Shown here: piece by piece, positions 17,704-31,167 of the stretch
Position numbering within the stretch: the stretch's first letter is position 1
Layout of the letters: each line of letters starts with the position of its first letter
Assembly: GCA_036245805.1 (NCBI GenBank)
Contig: BTRK01000001.1
Span: 25,489,087 to 25,553,086, forward strand
DNA from: Pristionchus mayeri
Lineage: Eukaryota > Nematoda > Chromadorea > Rhabditida > Neodiplogasteridae
Length of the DNA stretch: 64,000 bases
Direction of reading: 5' to 3'
Position numbers and translations under genes: made by a program
The notes under the pieces: generated by a model
Database searches by the model: none
Seen by the model: the letters and a program-made list of their open reading frames with translations, nothing else
Told to the model about the DNA's origin: nothing

Positions 17704-18301
17704 CTACTTCTTTCGCTTCCTGCTCTTGTCAGTCGACTTCTTGTGGGACTGAAATGGCTCCATGAGGGGGGAGGAGGGGGGGGGGGAGGGGATCACTCAC
17801 TTTGCTGGCACTTTCCTCCTTGCTCTCTCCCGCTTCCTCCCATTCGATGGATCCATTCGCCAGTTCGGGTGTATTCTTGAGTGCTTCCATCCACGTCGAC
17901 GACGTCATCGAGAAGATCCTTCCGATGTCCTCCGTCTTGTCCTCCTGATGCCAGCTGGCTGTCCCTCTCTCCCTCTCTCCTTGCCTCCCCCTCCCTCTCC
18001 TCACCTCCTTCAGTAATCCTGCCAGAACCGCGGCATCCTGGTAGTCCTTGAAGTCAGTGAGAAAGGAGGTCTCCAGATTGTATACCTTCTGTTCCTTCGG
18101 TATTCTCTCCGCTCTCCTTCAATCACTGTATCAGATGGTTTCCCCATCGGAATGCCCTCACACACTCTCACACTTCCTCTTCAATTCCTTCAAACTGGCA
18201 AGTTTCTTGGCGAATAGAGAGGGTGCTTCACTCTCCTCCTCCTCTCCCTCTTCCTTCTTCATCTGCTTCTCCTTCCTCTCCTTCTTCTGAGCAGGCGGCA
18301 T
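17704..18301 (-). CDS. Eaf6/MEAF6-like chromatin protein
   Basis: Eaf6 is a small subunit of NuA4/MYST histone acetyltransferase complexes. ATG at 18301 gives a charged start (MPPAQKKERKEKQMKKEEG), then LFAKKLASLKELKRK. Next comes the core AERIPKEQKVYNLETSF with TDFKDYQDAAVLAGLLKE, resembling the Eaf6 pattern of a helix, an IY-x-LE-x-SYL stretch and a short acidic or charged linker. The C-terminus is DKTEDIGRIFSMTSS and a basic end (SHKKSTDKSRKRKK) that could be a nuclear localisation signal. Four exons; the acceptor of exon 2 (near 18110) is ambiguous. About 140 residues, similar to Eaf6. The family call rests on the central block only, so a generic coiled-coil nuclear protein is the alternative. 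Confidence 0.55.
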
Positions 18302-18879
18302 TCTATCAACGACCACTCATTAGTCCGCACTGGCAAGAGCAATCCAAATATCGTGAAAGAAGCCCACTTCACATGTACCCAACACACAACCAAATAAGTT
18401 TTGCATATTTTTATTACGAAAACATATTTGTGAATTCCATCTATGATAAAGCAGATTAAGAATACAGGAGAGAAGACATAGAGGGCGAATTGAGATCTAG
18501 CATAGGACTAAAACGATAGACTGACTGCAAATAAAGGGATGGAGAGGGAGACTTGCTAGGCAAGTCATACAAACAATTCAAGGCATCATCAGAAATAAAA
18601 AGTGAACTTGAGTTTGTGACTGTCGCTTGGCACTATTTACAAACATGAATATTATTACGATTGAGTGTGAATTTGTGAGAGGGATCGACAGAAGGACAAA
18701 GGATACAAGTACTGAGGAGGAATGAACCAACGGCGAGGGGATAGGCTAAGCATCAGAAACCCGTGACACTCGATATTCAAAACTGACAGGACTCTATCCT
18801 ACTTTTCTATAAGCGAAGGGCCGCTCTCACCACACAATGCGCGTGTGCGGGAGCATTGGTGTGCTTTCCGAAAGATCGC
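18302..18879. other. Intergenic region between RGS and Eaf6-like genes
   Basis: About 580 bp, AT-rich in the left part, presumed RGS 3' UTR plus Eaf6-like leader. No coding potential or RNA gene recognised. Confidence 0.55.
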
Positions 18880-21048
18880 TCATTTGGCCGCACTGCCATT
18901 CTCCGTGGTTTCTTCGCTCTTTCCCTCCGCATGATGGAGCATGTCCAGGTAAATCTTGTCCTTCAGGAAGCTGCAAATTACAAATAAACATAGTTCTTTA
19001 AATTCGGATAGATGTCAATTGTTAGGAGGGGGGGGGGGGGGGTGAAAAAACACGTTTCCCACTCCCTTTATCCAGCCGTCAAGAGCGTTTGCAAAGAAAT
19101 CAAAATGTCGAGGCTGGTTCTAGATCCATTCATTAATATGCCTCTCCCTCCCTTCCCTCTCCCCCTCACCGCCGATAGCTGTCCTTGGCCATGAGTTGTT
19201 CGATCTTCCCCTGGGCGAGAGTGAACATGTCAGTCCTGCATCCACTCTCCATCGCTGCTTTCGTCGCTGCTCGAGTGTCCGAGTCAAGGTTCACCTGCAG
19301 AGAGCAGCCATCTATCAGGATCCACTCAAAAAAAATAAGCAGAGACTGATAAGAACCCCCCCCCCCTCATCATCTCCCCTATCATCATCCAGAGGGAATG
19401 AATCCCCTTTCCATCCCCACACGATAAGATTATAAACGATCACGGATACGGCACCTCTCGTGGCGAGCCTTCGGCGACGAATTTACGGTAGATCTCGTTG
19501 GCCTTCTCAGTCGTCGACTTCTTTCCGTCCTGATAAGTTAATCGATAAGCTCTGCCGTCATAACTTATTAGTTATGGTAATTAATAGTTGAACAAGTAAA
19601 GTAAGGTATAAAGTAGTAATATAGCGAACCTTCATCTTCTTGAATTCCTCGCACGCAGTCCAGAATTCGATGTTCTCCGAAGAGAATTCCTTGTTGAGGA
19701 ATTGAGTGAAGAGCATCTGGCCATCTGAACTGCCCAATTAAGAGGAGGATGGGGTATGCCAGGAGGCAGGCTGAGGTGCATGGGGACAGATGCCATCTCT
19801 TTATTCCCCCTTTAAAGCCCGTCGCTCTCACTTCCCATGCTCTCGATTGGGAAAGGGCAAAGAATAGATGGGTGCATCTCAAAGGGGATAAGAGAGATAA
19901 AAGACTCACACTTGTGATTGAGTAGTGCCTCGAATGAATTCTCCCACTGTCGGACGTCGTCCTTCGTGGGGTAGAGGGAAGACGTCGAGATCGCAGAATC
20001 CACCTTCGATCGGATGTACGAGAACGTTTTCGTGAGAGGACCACTGAAAGAGAAATGAGTCATACATTGAAGAGATACCGCACACTATCATCCGGTTACG
20101 ATGTCTAGTGTAGACAGGGAACAAGTATGACCGCTCAATGACCACCCACCCACAACACCCAATAAGGTAACCTACTTGTGGTAGTGACCATACTCTTCCT
20201 CCCATTGCCAGGTGGGTGAGGAACAGGGGGAGAAAGCGAGGGGAGGAGGGGAGAAGGGAGAAGGAGGAAGGAAACGAAGGGACGATCTCCTCGAGATTCT
20301 CATCATCGACTGACAGGGAGTGGACCCCTCCCTATTAATCCCCCTTCCCTCTCCCCTTATCATCCTCAGATGATGGAGAGACTGTGAGGTGATCACTCCG
20401 TCACTCTCACGTGTAAACACACGAAACTACACGTCCAGTCTATTAATATCTGCCCAGTCCAAAACCACCGTAACCCAAGTGAGAGTACCGTACGTCTTCT
20501 TTCTGCTGATTGATCTCCTGAGTGTAGATCGAATGGAGGCAGTGATGTTGGATAGTCTTCTATGGCGAAAGAAGGACTGAGAGAGGTGCGAGTCCTCCTC
20601 CACCACATCCTCCAGGATAGTACAATCAAGATACGACTTCCAATCTCTCTCATCGAGTGAGAAGTCGAAAGTGGAGTGATGGTAGGGGCGAGAGAGAAGA
20701 GGAGCCATCTACGAATACTGGAGAGATACTATGAAGGATGAAGACGACCGATGAGAGATAAAGGAATAGAAAGGAGTGATTAGAAGGAAGGGCGTGGCTG
20801 AGGATAAGGGAAGAGTATCAGAGGGTGATGCCACAGGGGAAAAGAACCAGATGGAAGAAGAGAGGAAAGGAGAGAGGAAAGGAGAGAGGCGACCAGCGAT
20901 CGAGATGAACTAACACTGAATGAACCCTTCTTCTACCGGAGGAGAATCGAATAGCTGGTGGCCTCCGATCTCGCAATTGATAACCGTTCTCATTGCCCTC
21001 TAGTGAGCCTTCTATCGTAGTCAATGGTTGTATCCCCCTCTCTCCCAC
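18880..21048 (-). CDS. RGS-domain protein (regulator of G-protein signalling), RGS3/rgs-7-like C-terminal half
   Basis: RGS domains accelerate GTP hydrolysis by G-alpha subunits at the inner membrane. Exons: 21048-20917 (phase 0 to 0), one starting ATG 20708 (MAPLLSRPYHHSTFDFSLDE, then LRRSISRKKT), and the RGS exons from 20043 to 18880. The domain reads DVRQWENSFEALLNHK, then MLFTQFLNKEFSSENIEFW, TACEEFKKMK, ANEIYRKFVAEGSPREVNLD, TDMFTLAQGKIEQLMAKDSY and FLKDKIYLDML, all canonical. It ends ENGSAAK, TGA at 18882-18880. The ATG at 20708 directly follows a splice acceptor, so this could be a separate short RGS gene or isoform, or the 3' half of the C2-containing gene upstream. The exon at 21048 is supported only by frame and splice sites. 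Confidence 0.85.
19027..19040. repeat. Poly-G tract in RGS intron
   Basis: An uninterrupted G run of more than 10 in an intron, one of several comparable runs in this window (17775, 25593, and C runs near 15609, 19368, 49619 and 61931). Confidence 0.75.
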
Positions 21049-23812
21049 CTGCAACCACCACCCTCGTTCCCTCTGGCATTGATCTCTGAGGAGAGCCGCA
21101 CCATAGCTATTGCTCTTTACTGCTTAATTTTGCAGCAGATGTAAACGATTGCCCTGATAGGGCCTTGTATCTGAATGATAGTCCATGACTCGATAGTGAG
21201 AACCCAGAGGGAACGAACTCGACTCCTCTTCTCTGCTCATTCCCCGTGACGGCTCCTTATCCTTCCCCTTCGAATCTGGACAGAATGAAGAGGGGGTAGA
21301 TTACCCCATCACACAATCTCTTCCCTTCCCTTCCACTTCCTAACCCCTCTTCACGGTTACTGCAAGTTATACAGAATGGTGCAAGTTTCCTCTACATCAA
21401 GATCCTCTTCCCCTCCTCCCCTCTCCTCTCCTTCCCTCTTCATTCCACCTCACGAAATGGTTTCTATGGAAGGAATAGGGGGGAGATGCGAGACTGACAG
21501 GAACGAAGGAAGGACCATTCACTATTCAACGACCGCCCCAATGGCACTTCTTTTGCATCCATCGAGACACAAAACATTCAATCTCCATCCTTCTCTGCAC
21601 AACCTCCTTCTCGAGGGAGAATTTTGAAAGAGACGATAGAGAGTGGAAACAGAAGAAAGAGGAAGGGAAAGAGAAGTGGGAGAGAGAGAGAGGTCAAAGC
21701 GGATTCCATCCCAGTTATGGGAACCAACACACGAAAGAGAGACGAATTCAACGTGTGAAAAAGAAGGATGACCATTGCACTGCATCCACATTAATTACAA
21801 TTTGACGTGCCCTTTCCCGTTATTATTAATATATGTTTTCCACTCACGGTCCTTCACCACTCACTCAATGATATCCCCATTTCCTGAGTGACTAACCCTT
21901 CTCCTCCTCCATCTACCTTTGAATCTCCTTCCATATATCACCATCTCCAGATGTTCTCTCCTTCTCCTCTCTTTCCCTTTCTACCTTCTCTTCCTTATCC
22001 CCTCTCAGCTTCTTCCCACTCCAACTTCTCCTCCTCCTCCTCATTAATTCATCCCCCCATTTCATGCTAATTGAGGACACGCGGGATGAAGTTTCTTGGA
22101 ATCCTCGTGTCTACCACCACTCATCGATCAAAAAAAAAAATCTATCCTCAAGCTGCCCGCTTCACCCCGGACTTTCCTCTTTCAATCTACTCTCTCTCCC
22201 TCTCTCTACCTTCCATTACTCATAACAATGCATCCAAGAAAGGCGAGCTTTCCCTACAGAGAAGGGCTAGTGATGTGCAGAGAGACGAGAGAGACGGGTT
22301 ACAAATTTAAGAGAAGTAAAACAGACATACATTCAATTTAAAAAGAAAACAGAATTTTGTTTGTCATAATTATTTGAAATCTATCTTCTTAGTAAGCCCT
22401 ATTGCATTATCAACTCTGAGTGGGAAGTACAATTACTGCCTTCTACTTCAACTCTAGCCACAATTGCTTCTTCATCCAAATTCTTTACTAGAATGCAGAC
22501 TTAATTACACTTTGCTCATTCGGAAGAAGAGTAGAGAGTGAGAGTGAGATCTCCGAGTTCCTCGTTCCACCACACCCCAGACTCATTACAAATCCGAGGA
22601 GTACATCAAGGAGATGGGACTAGACGAGAACATCGTCATTACCACACATGTCTACTGTTAATCCCCCCTCCAACGACTACAAAGATATCACTAATTAGAT
22701 GAATGAGCTCACACTTCAATGTCCATGTGCTTCATGGAGTTCCACTTGGGTACATGGTGGAGACGAGAGGAGGAAGGAGGAGGAGGAAGGGGCACGCTGG
22801 TCTTGCGACGCACGTCCATCCCAGTACTCACTAAGGGAAGGAACGAAGGAATTCAAGAGGGAGAGGAGTGTCGAAGCGGAATTCCTCCGAATTGTGATGA
22901 AGTGTACGTGGCTGGTCCTGTTACTCCGGTAGAGGAGAAGGAGGGGAGAGAGAACGGGAATGAAGGGAGGGAGGAGGAGGGGACTCCGCCTACTCTAGCT
23001 CCCCTCACAATTGTGCACATCTACATAGATGCCCTATCTCTATCATCATCAGACAGGGAATCGACCCTATCGGAGAAGGAAACCAAGAGAGGACATTGCA
23101 TTCAGACAGGAAGGTAAAGAAGCAGAGGATTGATCAGACCCTTCCTTCTTCTATTCATCTCCCTCACTTGCCCCCCCCCCTTCCCAAGTTGCCTCTCGAC
23201 CTTCAAACACTAATTATAATTCATCCCTATGCATTGGGATTTAGCAGGAGGGAATGGGGGGAATGGCCTCTAGTCGTATTGGGGGAAGTTCTCTCGTGAT
23301 CTTCCCTCCTTCCGTCCATTCCAATCTCGAAAGGTGAAGTGCTCTCATCTCCTCTCCACAGTCTTCCTTCTCCACTTCTCTCCTCTTCCCTTCCTTTCTT
23401 CTACTCGATAGATGTCAATCTTAATCAGTCCAGAGAGGGGACTTCTTCCACTCTTCTACTCTTCTATCCTCCTCTTCCTCTTCTTCCATCCTTCCTCGTT
23501 CTTCCTCTTCATATAAACTCATACTTCCCTCTTCGTTTCTCCGTTCCCCTGGGAGTTCTCACTACCTCTGTCCTCCCTCCCACATAAGCCTCACACTCTT
23601 TATTGCTCCTCTCATTCACTAGTCCAATCCTCTCTCTCTCTCTTTCTCTTCCGTTCCTTCACAGTCATTTTTCTCCAATTAATACCTCAAGTACCTCATA
23701 GTCTATCGCATTCTTAATCACCCATAGGAACACCCGCCTACTCAATGGACCACCACACATCACACAGACCATAAAAAGGAGAGTACCGTAACCGGGACTA
23801 ATCAATAATGGC
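21049..23812. other. Long gene-poor stretch, intron or intergenic
   Basis: About 2.8 kb of strongly pyrimidine-rich and purine-rich sequence between the RGS exons and the C2-protein 3' end. Only short, low-complexity open frames are present. If the C2 and RGS parts form one gene, this is its largest intron; otherwise it holds the RGS promoter. Confidence 0.55.
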
Positions 23813-26800
23813 TCACAATAATTTCTTCTTCGCAGCTTCGTCCTCCTTGCCCACGACTGCCTCCGGCCTCCTGCAGCCAACAACCAATTACTACCAGTTA
23901 ATATTGGCCCTCGACTAGGCAGAAACTGACCATTAAGCATGAATCGAAATTACGATAGAAAAAACACTCTACATAACAGAACTAGAACATGTGCACTTTT
24001 CAACTCAAAGAATTCTCTAGAGACAACGCGGGATAGAAGGAAAACCGCCAAAAACTGCATGCATATTGAATGGTCTAAAGACGGTAGAACTTACAGATGA
24101 CACCGCCACAACTACATCACAATCTCTCACCGAACATCAAACAACAGCCTTATTTTGGATTATCAAATTCCTACCATATGAATTTTTAAACAAAAAATGC
24201 AACTACCATGCTTTTTTAAAATAAAAAATTAAAAGCGTTATTTTTATTAGAACGGCTGATCTTTTACATACTATTTTTCGTTCTCCTACTCGTCCCTGTT
24301 TCCCTTTCTCACTCACCGATTGTGTTTCCCGAGTGATCCAGTGGGCGAGTAAGTGAACGACGCCGCACGACGAACTCCCCCCTCCTGACGAGATGGCTGC
24401 TAATAGATATTTAATCAGTAATAAATCAACCACAATCATCAATCCACCGTACCTTTCTATCATTCTCGTCGCTCTTCGCATTTTTCCCATCCGATCCTCC
24501 AGGATGGAGATATGAGGGATTGAAGTTAGAGGAAGAGCACGACGGATTCTCATCGGAGGTGATCGACGAACCTGCACATCAATACTCAATTTAATCAGTT
24601 CTCGATTGCTCCTACTACGGTATTCCCATGGACCGTACCAAAGAAGTGATTGGGTATGTCCTCATAGAGACAGGATAGACTCCTTCTGCTGTCACAATTC
24701 CTCCTCATGGAAGGAATCCATCGAGATCTCCCATTCACGGGCCAATTGGGACTCTTTGCGATGGGAGAGGAGAGGGAGAGAGAGGAGAGCTCATCCGATG
24801 CCTCCCCTCCCTCTACCTCCGAAGAAGGAGATGATCTACCCGAGACAGAGGGATCGATCGATAAATGAGATGATGGAGATGATGAGAGCATCTGAGAATA
24901 CGGTAGGAGATGGACGAACGGAAATAGAAGGGAAGGAGCGAGTGGAAAGAGTTAGTGGTGCGTAGAGGAGTGCGGTAAATACAAATGGCAGAATCAGGAC
25001 GTAATTAAGGGTGAGAAGGAGAAGAAGATGGGAGGGGTCACAGGGAGTCCGGAGTGTGGGAATGGGATGGACGATATGAGAAGATGAGTAGAAGAGGAGT
25101 GAGAGGGAGAGAGGGAGGGAGCAGACACCAAGGTGTATCGAGTAGAGGGAGTTGAGTAAGTATCCTACTCCCCCCAACATACGAATTACCATTTGGAGGT
25201 AAAAGAAAAGACTCAAGGATGGAGACAAACCAGAGGTAGCAATCATTCCCTCTACTGAGAAGCGAAGAGAGTCACAGCTTGAGTTCCACTCGAGGGCAGG
25301 CCCTCATCTGCCCACTTTGAATTGGATGAATATTCTACACTAAGGCAATTGCTGCATTCAAATTTCGACACTCCCACCGGTTTAAGGTCAGATACATCTG
25401 ATATATGTAACCAAAGGAATCCTTGCATAAAGTGAGAGGGTACTGTATTCAAAAATGAGATTCAATCCGTATGCAGGAATGATCCTCGTAGATGACAATA
25501 AAGGGATGGAGAACGGAAGAAAGGGAAGGCTCTAGATGTTTCTCGTCTCGCATAGAGAGACGAGAAGAGTAGAAATCCAAGACGGTAAGTCGGGGGGGGG
25601 GGGGGAGGATGGGGGAGGAAGGGAGAAGCGGGAGAAGGGCGGAAGAAATACAAGATAAAAGGATCGAGTTAGAAATAGCCAAGGATATTCACATTTCACT
25701 CCATTTTGATGGCATGATTTGCTTCTTTTCGGGAGACCCAATTAGAAAAGGGAAAGAAGTTCAATGGATCGTGGCTAGAAAAAAATGAGGGAGGACTATG
25801 CGAAGGAGGAGAGAGAGAGAGGGAGGATGATAGAGTAGAAAGTAGACTGAATAGAGTGATGACTGTTGAATTGGGAGGATGGGAGGGAGGGGGATAGGGA
25901 GGAGAGACACGAGGGCATTCACACTACGGAAATGAGAAGAGTTACCAGTGAGAAGGAGAGAGAGAGATGGATGGATGGATGAACGGGGAATGGAAGAACA
26001 CCAGAGACAAGGATGAATTGAGATGAAGAGAAGGAGAGATACTTCAGTCGATGGAAAAGTCTAAGAAATTCAGAGAATGGAGACCTTTGACACGAAAAAG
26101 GGTGAAATCGGGGAAAAGAAAGAGAGAAAGGAGACAAGTTGTTCGAGAGAAGAAGTCGGACGACTCCCTTCCATCCATTCATGATCTACCATCTTCTCTT
26201 CCAAAGAGACTGCCGCCTCGAGTGATAGGAGAGAGAGATAGAGGGGAAGGAAGGAAGAAGGGTGGGGTGAATGATCAGAAGAGAGTTTATACTAATCCAT
26301 TCCATGTGATACAGGGGAGAGAAGAGGGAAGGGAGGTGGCAAGGAATAGAAACAATGGCAGCATAATACAGAATGAGACAGAGGAGAGCACTCCACTCAA
26401 TTCCCCATCTCACCTACGTCGTCATCTAAATTGGGCCAATCTATTTCCCCAATGTTCTGAAAATAACCGCCCACACCCAATCACTTCTTCAGAGGTCTTT
26501 AGGAAGGATTTATAATTAAGTGAAGGAATAATTGAAAGTAGTGCAAAGGAACTGACTGGTAGTGGTAATGGATGGAAGTGTCATTCGATGTCGATTGAAA
26601 TCGTAATCAATCGAAGAAGAACCCGTTGAATTCTCGAATGACTCTGCAATTCAATGACATGAGAATGCTTACAGAAATGGGATATCAACAGTTGTTTCAG
26701 CGTAAAAACATTCAGCAGGTAGCTTGATGAAGATGCTAGATTGGCAGGAGTATACTTATAATCGTGATGACACTGACAAAATCATACAGAATAAGAAAGG

Positions 26801-29800
26801 TAAAATGAACTACTCTGTTCATTGTATTCTACTAAAGTGAAGAAGCATAGAAGGATGAAGAGGGAAGAAGGAAGGAGGGGAAGGGGGAGGATAAAGAGAG
26901 AAGGAAGAGATATGAGATTGTTGCCTTTCCCTTTGAGATGAGCGACGGACGAGGAGGTCAACAATAGCGCGAAGGCAGACATAAATATCGATCATGATTG
27001 ATTACCGTACCCAGAGAGGGCATTATGTCCTCGCTGAATCTGTTTCCCTCGACGTAGGAGGTTGGACGAGCACGACCACCTGTAAGAAATACTGTAATCG
27101 ACCGTTATTTGAAATAGATCACTCACGGTGTTCAATGTTGTTGGGTGGAGGGATAGCAGAGGAGGATCGAGAAGGAAGATGAGAGGAGGAAGAAGCAGGC
27201 CAATCGGAAGAACGAAGCATCTGGAAGAAGGTAGGTCAAGAGATGAAGGAGAAGGATGGAGGAGGTAGGTCAAGGGATCGAGAGAATGAAGGGAAGGAGA
27301 AGAGAGATTAATAGGACTTCCAGGAGTGGAAGAAAGGTTCAAAGGTGGCAGGAAATACTCCTTCCACCTTCCTCCCGCTCTATTCTGGACTACTCTGAAT
27401 GGACTCAGAATGAACACCCATCAGCATATTACATAGTGGAAGAAGGAAGAAACTGAAAAAAGGAAGAAGAGAGGATAGAGGTTATATCACGTTGGAGGGT
27501 GTAGACTAGAAGGGCGAATGATGGAGTGACGAGGGATCACCGGTCTATTCCCATATCAGGCATTTGTCTCGAGATAGGAAACAAGAGGTGGAATGGACTC
27601 TGGGGAGAGATGAAGCATACTTACGAGCCTGGCCGAGGATTATCTACTGATTGGAGAGAGAGGGAGAATGGTTCCTTCTGGAGGAGACACATCATCCAAA
27701 TATCTATTATTCTTCTTCCCTACCATGATTCAAGATCAGAACAGACGCCAAAGTTGAAAGGGGAGAGAGAAGGAAGGAAATAAGAAAATGAATGAAGGAA
27801 GGAGAGTCCGAGAGCATCAATTTACAAATCCCTGGCTAAGGATGCGCGAGGATGCGCCTACAGTGATCTCCCCTTACTGAGAGATGAGAAGGAGCGAGGA
27901 GAAAAGTGGAACAAGCGAATGATGGAGAAAGAATATGAAAGAAGACAGATGACGAAAGAATGGAAGAAGAAGGGAAAGCAGAGCGAGAAGGCGAATTGAG
28001 ACAGTTCAAGGGAGTACTCAAAATAGATTATTCAACATGACTGAGTCAAGAGAGAAAAGCAGCGAAATGTGGAGAAGAGACAAAGAATGGAGACGAGTCT
28101 CCATTATGGAGAGAGAGGAGACAGACATTCTTTAACAGATAGATCACTCAATAGCCCCGCTAGCCTACTGAGGGAGAGTGTAATAAGTTGAAGTGAGGAT
28201 AGAGGGAGAGAAACAAGGAGAAAGATGGACGACTACAAGAGGGAACGGCTTCAATTCTACTCGCGATAAGACAACAATGGAGGGGGAGCTCTTGAGAGAG
28301 CCAATACCTTTTGTGGAGAATGGACATTGAGTGAGGATGAAGAGGTTGAAGAAGGCCCCTCGAGGTTGTAGTTCGTTTTCCGAACAATCTCAACCAATCC
28401 GATTTAACTACTTCTAAGGCACAAATATAACGAACCTTTGACATGGGGAAATTCTGCTTCCGCCCCTTCTTCAGGTCAAGAGTGAAATAGCCGTCGTTGA
28501 TCACTTCCACTGAGTAGTTATTCTCGCCGTCCTCGAAGTAACCAGCCTCAAATATTAAACTAACAGATGTACAATAATAAATAAACATTTAAACGATATT
28601 GAAACCGGTTTAAACAAAAAAAGAGCAAGGGATTTCGCAATGCCGGTCGATAACTATCAGAGGTCGTATTTTGCGCGCGCAAAATAGGACCTTTGAAAAT
28701 TACAGTACTCTTATTAACATTTTAATAATAAACTCACTCGTTCAGCCTTCTCTATGATTTGCGAGATATGGAAAGTAAAGCAGCCAAGTTGTGATTTTCT
28801 TCTGCAGGAAAACAATTAAGTTTAACGTTACGTGGATGAGAAGGGAACTCACTTGATTTCTTTGTTGAACTTCTCCTCGATAATCACTGAGATCGTCACG
28901 ATATCACGCTGATTTCTGCCGTCCAACTTGCTGAAACCACCGTTTTATACATAGTTATCGTAATTCAGAAAGGGAGAGAGAGATCATGAACTCACAAGAT
29001 GAATCGCTTGTTGAACTTGGGTTCGTCAGTGTTCTCCACTGTCTGAGTTCTGGAATGGAGAGGGATAAGATCTCCCTCTGCCCTCATTCTCACCTAAAGT
29101 ATTCGGTGGAGGAGGAATGACTCCTCTGGGAGCTCCTCTTTCTGCTCCCTTCCTCTCCTCTCGATCGATTCACCATCTCCAACTGCAATGTCATGACCTA
29201 TTGACTGACGTTCCGCACTACCGTATACCTGAATGTGCGTGGTGAGATTCTTCCTGACATACTGTGGCTGTCCTCCTCCCATTCGGGAAGTTGCTTCAGA
29301 GAAGTACTCTGCCCTCTCTACATCCACTATGAGACGGTGGCTGGAGTACTCCATTCGTACGAAGACGATTCCTTAATTACTCCATTGATTCATTAAGATG
29401 AGACTCGATATGGGGATGCATGAAGGGGTGACAGCCTTCCCGACCTGTCAATCATCCCTCTCCCTTCACAGATCTCATCTCTCACCTTTCACTCCATACG
29501 CAACTGCCACCGGAGCCGGCAAATGGAACTTCTCAGGGCGAATCGGAGTATTGCGACCTCCTACAGGGAAGATTACGGTACAATCAGAATACGGTTTTGA
29601 TGGACCTCTCTTGGGAGAACTGGTGGAGATACCACGACGAGGGACGGCAGAAGGATATGCGAAGTAGGAGGAATCGGAAGACATCTGGAAGAGAGGATAC
29701 TGTAGGGGAGGAGTACGGTAGGGAAGAGGACTGACGTCAGAGATGGGATCTCTTCTCGGTTCATCCATTCGCAGTAGTTCATCGTATGCATGCAGATCCA

Positions 29801-31167
29801 GACTGTTCCTATTCTGACGAGGAGGAGAGAAGAACTGAGGAGGATGATGAGTCGTCCTCGTGATCGACTCAAGAGGATACGGTAAGCGAGGAGTACTGTA
29901 GGTGCACTCACAGCGAGCGGGGGCGCATTGATGACTGAGGAGGTGTGTTTCGGCTTCCACTTTCGCATTTCCCATGAGAGAGGAGGGGGAGAGACGAACC
30001 CGCGAGGGGAAGACGAACATGGCTGGATGGGAGATAGCTCCTGATGAGATTATCGATCGATGAGAGAGAGATGAGAGCGACCTACCTGAATCATGCCCAG
30101 TCGAGTGTGTCTGTGAGGAGGGGAGAGGACGGGATGCTTGTTGATGGAAGTGTACTGCGACATCGGATCGAACCCGTCCTGATTTGGGTACAGTAATGGA
30201 ATCGTGTTTGGTGTACGCTGCTCATGATGCCGTACGTGTACGAGTACTAAGCAAGAAAATAAGACAAAAACTACTGTTCTCTGATTTTATACTGTATGAA
30301 TGGGAGTACCTCATTGGTGGTTCGGCTTTCGTTGGTGGAGGAGGAGATGGAGGAGAGAGGAGGAGGGTGATACGCGCGAGTGAGGGAGGAAGACTGCACT
30401 CGACGACGCATTGGGACACCGCATGAAGGATGTCTGAGAAGGAAGGAATCCATGAGTGATTATCGATTGGCTCATGATCTACCTGGGTACGGTAAGATGG
30501 ATGGGAATGCGGGGAAGGGAACCTAATTGGCATCGGAAGAGCGATTCAACCGACGTTGACATTGTCTAGTAGTCAAGAATGGGAATTCCCCTCCCCTCTC
30601 GACCCCATCCCATCCACCTATCGGGTCATAAATCTAATACGATTATTAGATGAGTGTCAACCCGAGAGGACGGCCCTCCCCTTGTCTCAAAGAGAAAGAA
30701 AGAGGCTCGTATCTCTCGCCGTTCCATGGGAGTCTCCTCTCCCTCCTCCCTATCACCCCTTTCCTAACCTTTCTCTACACTACTCGCACATCGTAAAATC
30801 GGAATCCCCGACAGAGATGAAAGAGTGGGAAAAGCGAACCTCCTCCTTTCATCGTGATTCTTCTTGTCACGATTTATGCTTCTGTACTGATTGTCGTAGA
30901 GTCTGAACGGATACGGAATCGATCGATAAGTGGAGGGGTATGATACCTGACGGGAAGGGAGGGCTCGGAACTCTCCTCGGAGAAGAAGGAATGATCACTC
31001 TCGCGCTCGTTTTCAGAGAAGAAATCATCCTCCTGCAGATTAATCTTTGATCTCTGAATTTACATCTGATTCCTCACCGATTCACTCGAAGAGACCGAGT
31101 CAATCATCGTTCGTTTCGCATCTATTGGTATCTCTGGTATCGACCTCTGAGATCGATAGTGAGACAT
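23813..31167 (-). CDS. C2-domain protein, probable N-terminal part of an RGS3/rgs-7-like gene
   Basis: At least 18 exons whose splice phases agree. ATG at 31167 gives MSHYRSQRSIPEIPIDAKRT, followed by acidic, Ser/Pro-rich disordered exons (31036-29495). The C2 domain (about 29376-28435) reads SSHRLIVDVERAEYF, QYVRKNLTTHIQ, TQTVENTDEPKFNKRFIL, DIVTISVIIEEKFNKEIK, SQLGCFTFHISQII and AGYFEDGENN. The TQTV...P.F...F and LGC..F pattern matches the C2 domain of RGS3 family members. Ser-rich exons follow at 28366-28313, 27226-27012 and 24891-24307, and the last (23874-23813) ends EDEAAKKKLL then TGA. The TGA overlaps a possible GTGAGC donor, so transcription may continue to the RGS exons at 21048-18880, giving the C2-then-RGS order of RGS3 and nematode RGS-7. 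Exons between 24.9 and 27 kb are uncertain. Confidence 0.8.
24892..27011. other. Long intron of the C2-domain gene
   Basis: About 2.1 kb, GA/CT-skewed, with a G run of about 13 at 25593. Frame considerations allow one 24 bp candidate exon near 25230-25253, but it does not fit the phase of the next exon. I see no other gene. Confidence 0.5.
28661..28692. repeat. 32 bp near-perfect palindrome centred on GCGCGCGC
   Basis: AGGTCGTATTTTGCGC followed by its complement with one mismatched pair. It lies in a 180 bp intron in the C2 coding region. It could extrude as a cruciform, or may be a decayed fold-back element. Confidence 0.8.

Noticed and set aside
25230..25253. 24 bp candidate micro-exon in the C2/RGS gene
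   Set aside because: It has splice-like ends but its phase cannot join the next exon at 24891.
20000..28000. Many GA- or CT-rich open frames on both strands
   Set aside because: Created by strand-asymmetric purine/pyrimidine composition; they lack matching splice phases and domain content.
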